From Actinomycetes bacterium (GTDB taxonomy: Bacteria; Actinomycetota; Acidimicrobiia; Acidimicrobiales; SZUA-35): a stretch of DNA of 36,530 bases. A program made the position numbers and the translations under genes. Where the stretch lies: assembly GCA_024227975.1 (NCBI GenBank), contig JAAETV010000064.1:1-36530 (forward strand), read 5' to 3'. Under the pieces are notes generated by a model that saw nothing but the letters and a program-made list of their open reading frames with translations, did not search any database and was not told where the DNA came from. Of this stretch, positions 14,532 through 22,765 are shown in pieces. Position 1 is the first letter of the stretch, and every line of letters starts with the position of its first letter.

Positions 14532-16940
14532 TCAGGCCAAGGCACCTGATGCGGCGACTTCGGCGATCTCGTCACCGTCCAGGCCCAGCAGCTCGCTCAG
14601 GACCTCGAAGGTGTGCTCCCCCAGGCAAGGGGCTGCGGTTCGAGGCCCATGGTCATAGCCCCTGATCCGGTATTGGTGACCGGCATAGGGCAAGACACCG
14701 AGCTCGTCATGTTCGAGGTGGGCGTAGAACTGGCGGTGCTCGTATTGGGGGTCGGCCAGGAGCTGGCGGCTGCCTTGCACCACCCCGGCCGCGATCCCGC
14801 TGGAAGCCAGAACCTGTTCGAGCGTGGCCGCATCCTGATCGGTGGTCCAGGCGGCCAGATGGGCGTCCAACTCATCGTGACGATCAAGACGACCTTGGAG
14901 TGAACCGAACGCGCTGTCAGTAGCCCACCCCGGTCGTCCCAGGACATCGACCAGACGGCCCCACGCCTCGTCGTCGACGATCGACAAGGCCAGCCACTGA
15001 TCTGTTCCCAGACAGGGGTAGACGCCCTGGGGTGCTAGCTCAGGCTCACGATTGCCTCGGCGGACGAGGGGCTGACCGTCGCGCTGGAACTGGATCAGTT
15101 CGGGAGCCAGCATCTGGAGGGCGATCTCGAGCTGGGCTGCCTCGATGAGGGCCCCCTCCCCCGTCCGTTCCCGATGGTCGATGGCGGCCAGCAGGGCGGG
15201 GATGATGAATCGGGGCCCGATGGTGTCGGTGTAGGCCAACCATGGACCGTCGGGGGGAAGGTCGGGCCAGCCGACCAGGTTCTGAAAGCCGGCGATGGCA
15301 GCGGCGTGGTAGCCGAAGCCTGCCATCGAGGAGATCGAGCTCCCCTCACCGAGCAATGAGGTACTGACCATGATCAACGAAGGGTTCAGCTCGACCATCT
15401 GGTCATAGCCCAACCCAAGTCGGGCGAAGGTGCCAGGAGTGAAGCTCTCGATTACCACGTCAGCCCAGGTGATGAGCTTGCGGGCCAGGTCGATACCAGT
15501 CTCGGTCTTGAGATCGAGCGAAGCGCTGAGCTTGGACGTGTTGAAAGCTCCAAAGAAGTTGGACCGGTTGAGGCCAGGAACCCCATCCTTGTGGGGCGGC
15601 TGGAGGCGGAGGCCGTCGATCCTGCCCTCGGACTCGACCCGGACCACGGTCGCTCCATGGTCGGCTAGTGCTTTGGCCGTTATCGGGCCGACCCCGATCC
15701 AGGAAAAGTCCACCACGTTCAATCCATCGAGAGGGAGCCGTAGGTCAGACGGATCCGTGGGCTCGGCCACGACCAGAGGGGTTCGCTCCGGGTTCCGTTC
15801 CCTGGCCCCGATGGACCCCCGGCCAACCGTTGGCCTGACACCGTTGCTTCGCCAGAACCCACCAGGGGCTCTGAGCTCACCCATCGATGGCCGATCCCCA
15901 TTCGTGGACCGGGTTGAATCGGTGCTGGAGAACGGGCTCCAGAACTGGCGGATATCGAGATGGTCGAAGGCCAGCAGGTCAGCCAGGTCATTGAGGGGAG
16001 CGAGGGTGGCTCCATGGGTCAAACCTGTGGTGAACAGATCCTGCTTGCGGTAGCGACGGCACAGATCGTCAACGGCACCGAAGACGTCGCCAATGGGCGG
16101 CCAGACGTCTTCACCGTTGATGGCCCGATGATCGTAGGTAGCCCAGTCGACGTCGGCCCAGCTGGGATCGACAACGCCCTCATCGATGAGCCAGTCGATG
16201 ACATGGACCACGATCTGCCCCGATGGTACGCACACGGCATAGCCGTCGCTGGTTTCATGGCGGAGCTGGAAGGTGAGGGAGAGATGGAGCTCGGAACCGG
16301 TTCGCTCGAAGTCGTGGCCCTGGATCTCGAACGCCTCCATGGCGTTGAGCAGGGTCCACGTCATCACCGACTGGGCCGAGACGTCGACGAACTGGGATCG
16401 GCCCGTGGTCAGCATCCTGCGGTGGGCGACGAGGCCAGCCACCGCCGCCTCGGCTCCCGTGTGGCGCCATACCTGAGGCACCGACATCTGCACCGGGGCT
16501 CGCTCCGGGGTGCCCTGAAGTCGAACCGAGCCTCCGAGGGCACCGATCGTCAGCTCGGTTGCGGGCTGGTAGGCCCGGGGCCCATCGGCGCCGAAGGGGG
16601 TGACCAAGACATGTACGAGCCGAGGGTTCACGGCATCGAGCTCTTGGGTCGTCAGCCCGAGTTCGGCCAGACGACCGGGGGGTCCCGATTCGAACACCAT
16701 GTCGGCGGAAGCGATCAGTCCGATCAGGGTGGCGCGGTCGTCGTCAGAGCCGGTGAGGGGGCGGATGACCTTGTTGCCGTTGTAGGCCCAGAACGGGATG
16801 TCGTCAGAGCTTCGGGTCCGGATCGGGCAGCCACCGGCCGGCTCGACCTTGATCACCTCGGCCCCGAGGTCGGCCAGGAGATAGGGCCCGACCTCGCCCC
16901 GATGATCGGTCAGGTCGAGGATTCGCCATCCGTTGAGCAT
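14532..16940 (-). CDS. Tandem CaiB/BaiF CoA-transferase with Asp-to-Glu change in domain 2
   Basis: 802 residues from ATG 16940, containing two class III CoA-transferase domains. Domain 1 keeps the active-site Asp186 (GRSQFVDVSAQ). At the matching place in domain 2 the protein reads GALIEAAQLE, with Glu600 where Asp is usual. Domain 2 may therefore be inactive, use Glu, or serve structure. The domain 2 N-terminus is GLNVVDFSWIGVGPITAKALADHGATVVRVES. The start is placed where homology begins; a longer frame to 17024 adds 28 Arg/Glu-rich residues. It is convergent with the other tandem CaiB gene. Being paired with a related protein, it may form a heteromer, which is a guess. Confidence 0.87.
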   Translation of the reverse strand: MLNGWRILDLTDHRGEVGPYLLADLGAEVIKVEPAGGCPIRTRSSDDIPFWAYNGNKVIRPLTGSDDDRATLIGLIASADMVFESGPPGRLAELGLTTQELDAVNPRLVHVLVTPFGADGPRAYQPATELTIGALGGSVRLQGTPERAPVQMSVPQVWRHTGAEAAVAGLVAHRRMLTTGRSQFVDVSAQSVMTWTLLNAMEAFEIQGHDFERTGSELHLSLTFQLRHETSDGYAVCVPSGQIVVHVIDWLIDEGVVDPSWADVDWATYDHRAINGEDVWPPIGDVFGAVDDLCRRYRKQDLFTTGLTHGATLAPLNDLADLLAFDHLDIRQFWSPFSSTDSTRSTNGDRPSMGELRAPGGFWRSNGVRPTVGRGSIGARERNPERTPLVVAEPTDPSDLRLPLDGLNVVDFSWIGVGPITAKALADHGATVVRVESEGRIDGLRLQPPHKDGVPGLNRSNFFGAFNTSKLSASLDLKTETGIDLARKLITWADVVIESFTPGTFARLGLGYDQMVELNPSLIMVSTSLLGEGSSISSMAGFGYHAAAIAGFQNLVGWPDLPPDGPWLAYTDTIGPRFIIPALLAAIDHRERTGEGALIEAAQLEIALQMLAPELIQFQRDGQPLVRRGNREPELAPQGVYPCLGTDQWLALSIVDDEAWGRLVDVLGRPGWATDSAFGSLQGRLDRHDELDAHLAAWTTDQDAATLEQVLASSGIAAGVVQGSRQLLADPQYEHRQFYAHLEHDELGVLPYAGHQYRIRGYDHGPRTAAPCLGEHTFEVLSELLGLDGDEIAEVAASGALA

Positions 16941-17106
16941 TTCTGGTTCTTTCTCGTTTCGGTCGGTCTCACAGTGTCGGCCACCACGGCCGGGCGGTGC
17001 CAGTCGATGTGACCCGAGCTCCACGCCCTCCCCTGGGTCGCAGCCACTGATTGGGGTGAAACTTGAGGCCCCCGACGGGCCGACGTAGGTTCTGGCTCTG
17101 GCATTC

Positions 17107-17142
17107 TGAGATCAGCTGCTCATCTCATTGCTTCACATCTCA
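17107..17142. promoter_or_regulatory. Candidate operator with three half-sites
   Basis: TGAGAT (17107-17112) and ATCTCA (17122-17127) form an inverted repeat with a nine-base spacer; CATCTCA recurs at 17136-17142, 15 bases after the previous copy. This is in the 240-base gap between the divergent tandem CaiB gene and the LLM gene, about 40 bases before the latter. I take it as a possible regulator binding site. The rest of the gap shows no gene. Confidence 0.35.
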
Positions 17143-17180
17143 CCTACCTACTGACCACCAACTGAAGAAGGAGCCATCCA

Positions 17181-18038
17181 GTGGTTGTATTCGGCGTCAA
17201 CATCTTCCCAACCGACAAGGCCATCAGCCCGATCGAACTGGCCAAGGAGGCCGAAGCTCGGGGTTTCGAGTCACTCTGGTTCCCCGAGCACTCCCACATT
17301 CCGACCTCGCGAGAAACGCCATGGGGCTATCGCGAAGGGGCTCCTCCCCTCCCCGAGGAGTACTGGCGGACCCATGATCAGTTCGTCTCCCTAGGGGCGG
17401 CGGCGGCTGTGACCACCAACATCAAGCTTGCAACCGGTATCACCCTGGTGGCCCAGCGCGATCCGCTCTGGCTGGCCAAGGAGGTAGCAACCGTCGACGC
17501 CCTGTCCAATGGACGATTCATCTTCGGTATCGGCTACGGCTGGAACCGTGAGGAGTTGGAACACCATGGGGTGAAGTTCTCCGATCGGCGAGCCGTGGTT
17601 CGTGAACGTGTCCTGGCCATGAAGGAGATCTGGATGAACGACGTGGCCTCCTTCTCAGGCGACCATGTGTCGTTCGGCCCATCGTGGCAGTGGCCGAAGC
17701 CGACCCAGTCCCCCCACCCGCCGATCATCCTCGGCGGAGCGGCCGGGCCCAAGACCATGCAAGACATCGTCGAGCTGTGCGATGGATTCATGCCGATTGC
17801 GGGCCGTTATGATTTCGCCAGCCAGGCCACCCAGCTCCGCCAGATGTGTGAGGATGCTGGCCGCGACCCGGCCACCCTCGAGTTCGGTCAGTTCGGTACG
17901 CTACCCAAAGAGAAGATCGTCGACGGTCTGATCGAGGCCGGTTGCTCACGGATCGTGTTCGGGCTTCCCCCTGCTGACAGCGACACGGTGCTCCCCATTC
18001 TCGACAGCCATGCCGAGTTCATGGCGTCCTACCAATAG
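17181..18038 (+). CDS. LLM class F420-dependent oxidoreductase (TIGR03619-like)
   Basis: A 285-residue luciferase-like protein. It shows ELAKEAEARGFESLWFPEHSHIPTSRETPW near the N-terminus, then GITLVAQRDPLWLAKEVATVDALSNGRFIFGIGYGWNREELEHHG. This is the pattern of the Rv2161c-like F420 group. Start GTG 17181 has AAGGAG upstream with eight bases of spacing. It is followed 30 bases later by the Rid-family gene in the same direction. The reaction is unknown; the family oxidises or reduces small organic substrates with F420. Confidence 0.87.
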   Translation: MVVFGVNIFPTDKAISPIELAKEAEARGFESLWFPEHSHIPTSRETPWGYREGAPPLPEEYWRTHDQFVSLGAAAAVTTNIKLATGITLVAQRDPLWLAKEVATVDALSNGRFIFGIGYGWNREELEHHGVKFSDRRAVVRERVLAMKEIWMNDVASFSGDHVSFGPSWQWPKPTQSPHPPIILGGAAGPKTMQDIVELCDGFMPIAGRYDFASQATQLRQMCEDAGRDPATLEFGQFGTLPKEKIVDGLIEAGCSRIVFGLPPADSDTVLPILDSHAEFMASYQ

Positions 18039-18067
18039 TTCAACCACCCACCACAGGAGGCCACTCG

Positions 18068-18457
18068 ATGGCGAAGTTCGACGTAGTACTACCCCCAGGT
18101 TCAGAGAAGACCTATCAGCGGTTTCATTTCGCTCCCGCCACCAAGGTCGGCAATACCGTCTACTGCTCCGGTGTCATCGGCACCCAAGGCTCCTCGGTAC
18201 CCGACGACGCAGCCGAGGAGTTCGCGCTGGCCTTCAAGGGCCTGGGTGAGGTGTTGGAGGCGGCCGGTGCCACCTTCGGCGATGTGGTGGAGATGACCAG
18301 CTTCCATGTCGACATGAGCCAGCACCTGGCGGCGTTCACGGCCGCCAAGGACGCCGCGATCAGCGAGCCCTACCCCGCATGGACAGCCATCGGCTGTACC
18401 GAACTGGCCTTCCCCGGGGCCAGAGCCGAGATCAAGGTAACAGCGGTCCTCGACTAG
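18068..18457 (+). CDS. Rid family (YjgF/UK114) protein lacking the catalytic arginine
   Basis: A 129-residue protein with the Rid chorismate-mutase-like fold: VGNTVYCSGVIGTQ, LAFKGLGEVLEAAGATFGDVVEMTSFHVDM and a C-terminal EIKVTAVLD. RidA enzymes need Arg105 (in PARS) to hydrolyse imines; here the aligned residue is Trp105 (PYPAWTAIG). It is therefore probably not an imine deaminase of the RidA type and belongs with the Rid4-7 relatives, often found beside catabolic genes. It lies 30 bases after the LLM gene and probably acts with it. Nothing indicates its ligand. Confidence 0.88.
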   Translation: MAKFDVVLPPGSEKTYQRFHFAPATKVGNTVYCSGVIGTQGSSVPDDAAEEFALAFKGLGEVLEAAGATFGDVVEMTSFHVDMSQHLAAFTAAKDAAISEPYPAWTAIGCTELAFPGARAEIKVTAVLD

Positions 18458-18508
18458 CCGGCTTCCGCCCCTTAGGGGCCTAGCGGATAGGGACCGCTCG
18501 GTTTGCTC

Positions 18509-18532
18509 ATTCGCCCTCTGGCGAGGGCGAAT
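18509..18532. terminator. Bidirectional terminator hairpin
   Basis: ATTCGCCCTC and GAGGGCGAAT form a perfect 10-bp stem around a TGGC loop, between the end of the Rid gene (plus) and the end of the PPOX gene (minus). No T-run follows. A short second stem (GCCCC-TTA-GGGGC) lies just upstream at about 18466-18478. The position between convergent genes supports a shared terminator. Confidence 0.6.
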
Positions 18533-18575
18533 AGTCATCGTCCTACCGGGTCGGTGCACCTATCGGCGCACCTCC

Positions 18576-19010
18576 TTAGCCGTTGCCAATGACTCGGTCG
18601 GGGGTGATGAAGACCACCACCCGGCCCTCATCGGCCATCACCTTGTCGTAGGTGTCCCAGTCGTCATGGGTCCCACCGGCGGCGGAAAAGACCTCTCGCA
18701 GCAATGTGGGGTAGTCGACCCCCGCCGGTGATGCCGCGGGATCGGTGATCTCTGCCTGTCCTTCGACACCGGCCCACCGCCAACCTCGACGAAATGTGAT
18801 CGAGGCTCGACCGTTGGCCCTCATGAGGCCGACTTTGCGCGCCGAGCCCCGGGCCACCAGGGCGACCACCTCTTGTCCCGACTCGGGGTGGGTCATGACA
18901 CCGGCGTTGACGACAGAGGCGTGGACCGACCCATCAGTTCTGGTCGTGGCGACGACGCACAACCCCGAATCGCTTCCTGCCAGCTGTTTGACCTCGTCCA
19001 TGGATGCCAT
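18576..19010 (-). CDS. PPOX-class F420-dependent family protein
   Basis: 144 residues from ATG 19010. The split-barrel pattern includes GLCVVATTRTDGSVHASVVN, ARKVGLMRANGRASITFRRGWRWAGVEGQAEI, and a late REVFSAAGG segment, matching the Rv1155-like PPOX/F420 group (TIGR03618 type). These proteins bind F420 or FMN and reduce small substrates. The start is chosen because homology begins here and GGGGGAG lies upstream, overlapping the amidase stop; a longer frame (to 19130) lies wholly inside the amidase gene. The amidase and this gene are only 10 bases apart. Confidence 0.85.
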   Translation of the reverse strand: MASMDEVKQLAGSDSGLCVVATTRTDGSVHASVVNAGVMTHPESGQEVVALVARGSARKVGLMRANGRASITFRRGWRWAGVEGQAEITDPAASPAGVDYPTLLREVFSAAGGTHDDWDTYDKVMADEGRVVVFITPDRVIGNG

Positions 19011-19020
19011 GGCTGGAAAC

Positions 19021-20508
19021 CTACTCCCCCCTCTGCTGATTGCCCTCGTCGAGCATGGCCATCGGAGGGACCTGGTAGCCCCCGAGCAGTTGCTCGAGAT
19101 GGCGGGCAACGGCCAGAGTCGATCGGTCACTGAGGAAGGGCCCCACGATCTGGATTCCTACCGGGAGTCCGTCGGGGCTGAGCCCGACCGGGACGACGGT
19201 TGAGGGAAGGTAGGCCATGCCGATCAGTGAGGTCCACAAGATCAGGTCGGCATATGGACGATCCTGCCCATCCACAATCAGCCGCCGAGAGTAGAGGTTG
19301 CCTTCCTGGTAGTGCTCGAAGGCGGGCACGATGATCACGGGACAGAGGCAGATGTCGAAGCGGGTGAAGAACTCGGCCCATTGGCGTCTGATCTGTTCTC
19401 GCTGTTCGGTCAGTAGCAGCCAGTCTCGATGGAAACCGGCTGAGGCGCGGGCCCGCATCACCATGGTCTCCGCGGCCTCCGCTGGATCTGCGATGATCTG
19501 ACGGAATCGCTCGAATTCCTCGTCGGTCCGGCCCGGGGAGGTTGCGGCCGAGATCAGGGGAAGCCCCACGGAGCGGACAACGTCGAAGTCGAGGTCGGGG
19601 CGGGCGGCCCGATCGACGCCAACCCCTTCACCCTCTATCGCCCCCACCGCCGCATTGAGCGAAGCCGCCACGTCCGAAGACACCGGACACGACGACTCGT
19701 CGAGCCAGGCCGCTATCCGGTAGCCGCCCAGGTTGGCGGCCTTTGGCGGAGGGAGATCCAGCCTCCAAGCCGGGGCCCGGTCCTCCGTCGGTCCAGCTAT
19801 GAGGCTGAACACGAGCTCCAGGTCTTCCACCCGTCGGGCCAAGGGGCCGAGCACATTGACATCGGGCTCGGTCAGGCCCGCCGTCGGGTGGTCGATGTAG
19901 CCCAATGCTGACACCACACCGAAGCTGGGCTTGTGACCACAGATGCCGGCGAAGTGGGCTGGACCCCGAATCGAACCGCCGATGTCGGTGCCGACATCGA
20001 ACGCTGACAATCCGGCCGCTACTGCGGCCGAAGCCCCGCCCGAAGAGCCGCCCGGTACTCGGCTGAGATCCCAAGGGTTGTTGGTCGTCCCGAACAGGTC
20101 GTTGTAGGCCTGCATGTCCCCCGACCAGCGCGGCAGGTTCGACTTGGCGAACACGATGGCGCCCGCCTCTTTCAGTCGCCGCACCACTGATGCATCCTCG
20201 GTAGGGACATTGTTGGCCATTTCGACCGCTCCGCCCGTGGTCTTGATCCCCTCGGTGGCGATGGCGTCCTTGATCGAGCACGGGACCCCATGGAGAGGGG
20301 GAAGGTGCTCACCCCGCATCGTTACTTGGTCGGCGGCGGCGGCCCTCGAGCGGGCCCGATCAAGGTCGAAAGTGACCAGAGCATTTATCGAGGGGTTGAG
20401 TCGATCAACTCGATCCAGGTAGTGATCGAGCAGTTCGACAGCAGACAGATCCTTGGCCTTGATAGCAGTGGCCAAGTCGACGGCAGAGCGAAGTCCGAGG
20501 TCAACCAC
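19021..20508 (-). CDS. Amidase signature family enzyme
   Basis: A 495-residue amidase. The Ser-cisSer-Lys triad is visible: Lys80 in GVPCSIKDAIATEG, the cis-Ser in GGSSGGASAAVAAG (about 155-156), and nucleophile Ser179 in DVGTDIGGSIRGPAHFAG. The length is normal for amidases. Members hydrolyse amides to acids plus ammonia, so it could release a carboxylic acid for the neighbouring CoA-transferases; that link is inferred. Start GTG 20508 has AGGGGAA upstream. The gene is 146 bases downstream of the CaiB gene. No signal peptide is seen. Confidence 0.9.
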   Translation of the reverse strand: MVDLGLRSAVDLATAIKAKDLSAVELLDHYLDRVDRLNPSINALVTFDLDRARSRAAAADQVTMRGEHLPPLHGVPCSIKDAIATEGIKTTGGAVEMANNVPTEDASVVRRLKEAGAIVFAKSNLPRWSGDMQAYNDLFGTTNNPWDLSRVPGGSSGGASAAVAAGLSAFDVGTDIGGSIRGPAHFAGICGHKPSFGVVSALGYIDHPTAGLTEPDVNVLGPLARRVEDLELVFSLIAGPTEDRAPAWRLDLPPPKAANLGGYRIAAWLDESSCPVSSDVAASLNAAVGAIEGEGVGVDRAARPDLDFDVVRSVGLPLISAATSPGRTDEEFERFRQIIADPAEAAETMVMRARASAGFHRDWLLLTEQREQIRRQWAEFFTRFDICLCPVIIVPAFEHYQEGNLYSRRLIVDGQDRPYADLILWTSLIGMAYLPSTVVPVGLSPDGLPVGIQIVGPFLSDRSTLAVARHLEQLLGGYQVPPMAMLDEGNQQRGE

Positions 20509-20654
20509 AACAGATTCCCCTTTGTTTCGGCAGGTCTTTGGTCTTCACCGTTCTACTTCGCCCAGGATCGCGGCGCTAGCAATGGCTGGGGGTCCGAAGC
20601 CAAAGGGGGGGCTTCCCAATGATCCTGCCCCGCCTTCGAGACGATCTGACCCGG

Positions 20655-21863
20655 TCACCCCTCGGGGTTGGAGTGGAGGACCCCAGTGGATCGCAGGCGT
20701 TCCACCTCGTCGTCATCGCAGCCGAGCAGATCACTCAACACTTCTTGGTTGTGTTGGCCCAGAAACGGGGCCTGGGGCTCCTCGGCCCGTCGCGGTTGAG
20801 CCGACGAGTGGATGGGGAATCCGGGCACCCGTACAGGGCCATGGACCGGATCGTCGACGACAGCCAGCGCTCCCCGTTCCCAGAACCAGTGGTGTTCGTG
20901 GGCATCGGCCGGGTCGATGATGGGGGCCGCCGGCACCCGATAGACCTCGAGGTGATCAAGGACGGCCTGGTCAGAGGGGAAGGTCTGCATCCACTGCTCC
21001 AAAATGTCGACCAACTCATTCCGGTGGTCGGCCCGCCCCTGGGTTGTCTGGAAGCGAGGGTCGGCGGCAAGGTCGATGGCCGACGCCGCCTCACAGAGGC
21101 GGTCCCATTGGGGCTCCAGAACCTGGAGAGCCAGCCACCCCTCCGGCCCCTGGTAGGAACCAGCGGGCGGGACCGAACCGAAGTGGCGTCCTGCCCGTTG
21201 CAGCCTTGCCTTGCCGTCGGTCACGCTCGGGCCCTGGATCTGGAACGGATGCATGTTGAAGATGGGTTCCACCATCGAGATGTCGAGGTACTGACCCTCC
21301 CCTGACTGGACCCGACCGTAGAGAGCGCTGGCTATGGCTCCGAACGCCATCATGCCGGCGGCAACGTCGGCTATCGGTGCTCCTGCCGCCAAGGGTGCCC
21401 CGTCGGGTTCCCCGGCTAGGGCAACCGTGCCAGCAACGGCCTGGCCGATCAGGTCGTATCCGACAAGATGAGCCTTGGAACCGGTCCGGCCATAGGCCGA
21501 GATCGAAGCGTAGATCAGCTCCGGGTAGCGTCCCCGCAGCTCCTCATGACCCAAGCCGCGCCGCTCCAGGACCCCGGCACTGAAGTTCTCGACGAACACA
21601 TCGCAGTGCCCCGCCAGGTCAGTGATGAGCTGGTGACTCTCCGAATTGGACAGGTCAACACAGATGCTCCGCTTCCCGCGGTTCTGCTGGACGTAGAAAG
21701 ACGAACGCGGACCAGAGACGACCGGTAGTTGGCGCGAAGCGTCTCCTCCCGGAGCCGGCTCCACCTTGATCACATCAGCTCCGAGGCCGGCCAACAGCAG
21801 GGTGCATGCGGGCCCGCTCAGGTACTGGGTGAGATCGAGCACGCGAACGCCTTGCAGATTCAT
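20655..21863 (-). CDS. Single-domain CaiB/BaiF CoA-transferase
   Basis: A 402-residue class III CoA-transferase of usual length. The N-terminus is GVRVLDLTQYLSGPACTLLLAGLGADVIKVEP, followed by NRGKRSICVDLS and a DVFVENFSAGVLERRGL segment. The active-site Asp194 is in GEGQYLDISMVEP. It is divergent from the PEP-mutase-fold gene across only 47 bases, which makes joint control likely. One reading is that the transferase makes a dicarboxyl-CoA and the lyase cleaves a related compound; this is inferred from neighbours only. Beyond sharing the family it does not seem unusual. Confidence 0.9.
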   Translation of the reverse strand: MNLQGVRVLDLTQYLSGPACTLLLAGLGADVIKVEPAPGGDASRQLPVVSGPRSSFYVQQNRGKRSICVDLSNSESHQLITDLAGHCDVFVENFSAGVLERRGLGHEELRGRYPELIYASISAYGRTGSKAHLVGYDLIGQAVAGTVALAGEPDGAPLAAGAPIADVAAGMMAFGAIASALYGRVQSGEGQYLDISMVEPIFNMHPFQIQGPSVTDGKARLQRAGRHFGSVPPAGSYQGPEGWLALQVLEPQWDRLCEAASAIDLAADPRFQTTQGRADHRNELVDILEQWMQTFPSDQAVLDHLEVYRVPAAPIIDPADAHEHHWFWERGALAVVDDPVHGPVRVPGFPIHSSAQPRRAEEPQAPFLGQHNQEVLSDLLGCDDDEVERLRSTGVLHSNPEG

Positions 21864-21910
21864 TCACGCACCCTAGATGGGTGGTCCGAATTGGTGGAAG
21901 TCTGTGGGCC

Positions 21911-22765
21911 ATGACCTCTCGATCCGAGTTTCGTCAACGTCTGGCCGGCCCTCCCCTCCTGGTGCCGCTGGCCCTCGATCCGCTGACAGCACGGATGTGT
22001 CGATCGGTTGGCTTCGAGGCCGTCTACCTCAGCGGAGGCGCCCTTGGTTATGAGTACGCCGTGTCCGAAGCACTGCTGACCTCGAGCGAGGTGTGCGATG
22101 TGGCCCGCCGGGTCACCCGCCGCTGCGACCTGCCCCTCATCGTGGACGGTGGGGTCGGCTTCGGTGATGCTGTCCACCTCACTAGGGCCATCTGGGATAT
22201 CGAGGCCAGCGGGGCCGCCGCAATCGAGATCGAGGACCAGGTTGCTCCCAAAAGGGTCAGCCACCATCGCGGGATCGAACACCTGGTCTCCACCGAAGAG
22301 ATGGTGGCCAAGATCACTCACGCCGTTGGGGCCCGCACTGATCCCGACTTCCTCATCATCGCCCGCACTGGGGCGGTCAGGAACGAGTCCTTTGCAGCCG
22401 CCATCGATCGAGCAGGTGCCTATGTCGACGCAGGGGCCGACGCCATCCTCTTGATGCCGAGCTCATCGGAGGAGTGGAGCGTGGCGCCACAACTGATCGA
22501 TGCGCCCCTGGTGACATTCGCTTCTCTCGGGGCTCGGCCCGTTCAGGAGTGGGCTGAGCTTGGGTGGTCGGTCATCCTCGATCCTTTCACCGCCCAAGTC
22601 CTAGCTCATACCACGGTCGAGGAGGCCTACCGGTCACTACTCAGAAGCGAAGGACTCGGGGTAGGAACGGCCGAGATCATGGAGGGCTATCGGAGCTTGC
22701 CGACCATGGCCGGACTCGACGAGCTCTACGACATCGAGCGGGCGACCACTGAGCCTGGGACGTGA
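21911..22765 (+). CDS. Isocitrate lyase/PEP mutase superfamily enzyme, non-canonical active site
   Basis: 284 residues from ATG 21911. The TIM-barrel pattern is complete (AVYLSGGALGY, EIEDQVAPKR, DFLIIARTGA, AGADAILL). The metal loop reads VDGGVGFGD (79-86), where lyases usually have DADTGYG. The catalytic Cys loop (KRCGH) is replaced by KRVSHH (114-119). A related uncharacterised subfamily with KRVxxH is familiar to me, so this is probably a known branch. Without the Cys, classical C-C cleavage may be lost; decarboxylase or hydrolase activity is possible. It overlaps the MFS gene by four bases. It most likely acts on a substituted malate or oxaloacetate-type acid, but the substrate is unknown. 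Confidence 0.82.
   Translation: MTSRSEFRQRLAGPPLLVPLALDPLTARMCRSVGFEAVYLSGGALGYEYAVSEALLTSSEVCDVARRVTRRCDLPLIVDGGVGFGDAVHLTRAIWDIEASGAAAIEIEDQVAPKRVSHHRGIEHLVSTEEMVAKITHAVGARTDPDFLIIARTGAVRNESFAAAIDRAGAYVDAGADAILLMPSSSEEWSVAPQLIDAPLVTFASLGARPVQEWAELGWSVILDPFTAQVLAHTTVEEAYRSLLRSEGLGVGTAEIMEGYRSLPTMAGLDELYDIERATTEPGT

Noticed and set aside
15960..17012. 350-codon plus-strand frame
   Set aside because: Antisense to the tandem CaiB gene, no recognisable domain, starts and ends without ribosome site or context.
17041..17100. Riboswitch or structured RNA upstream of the LLM gene
   Set aside because: GC-rich short dyads exist but no known riboswitch core could be recognised.
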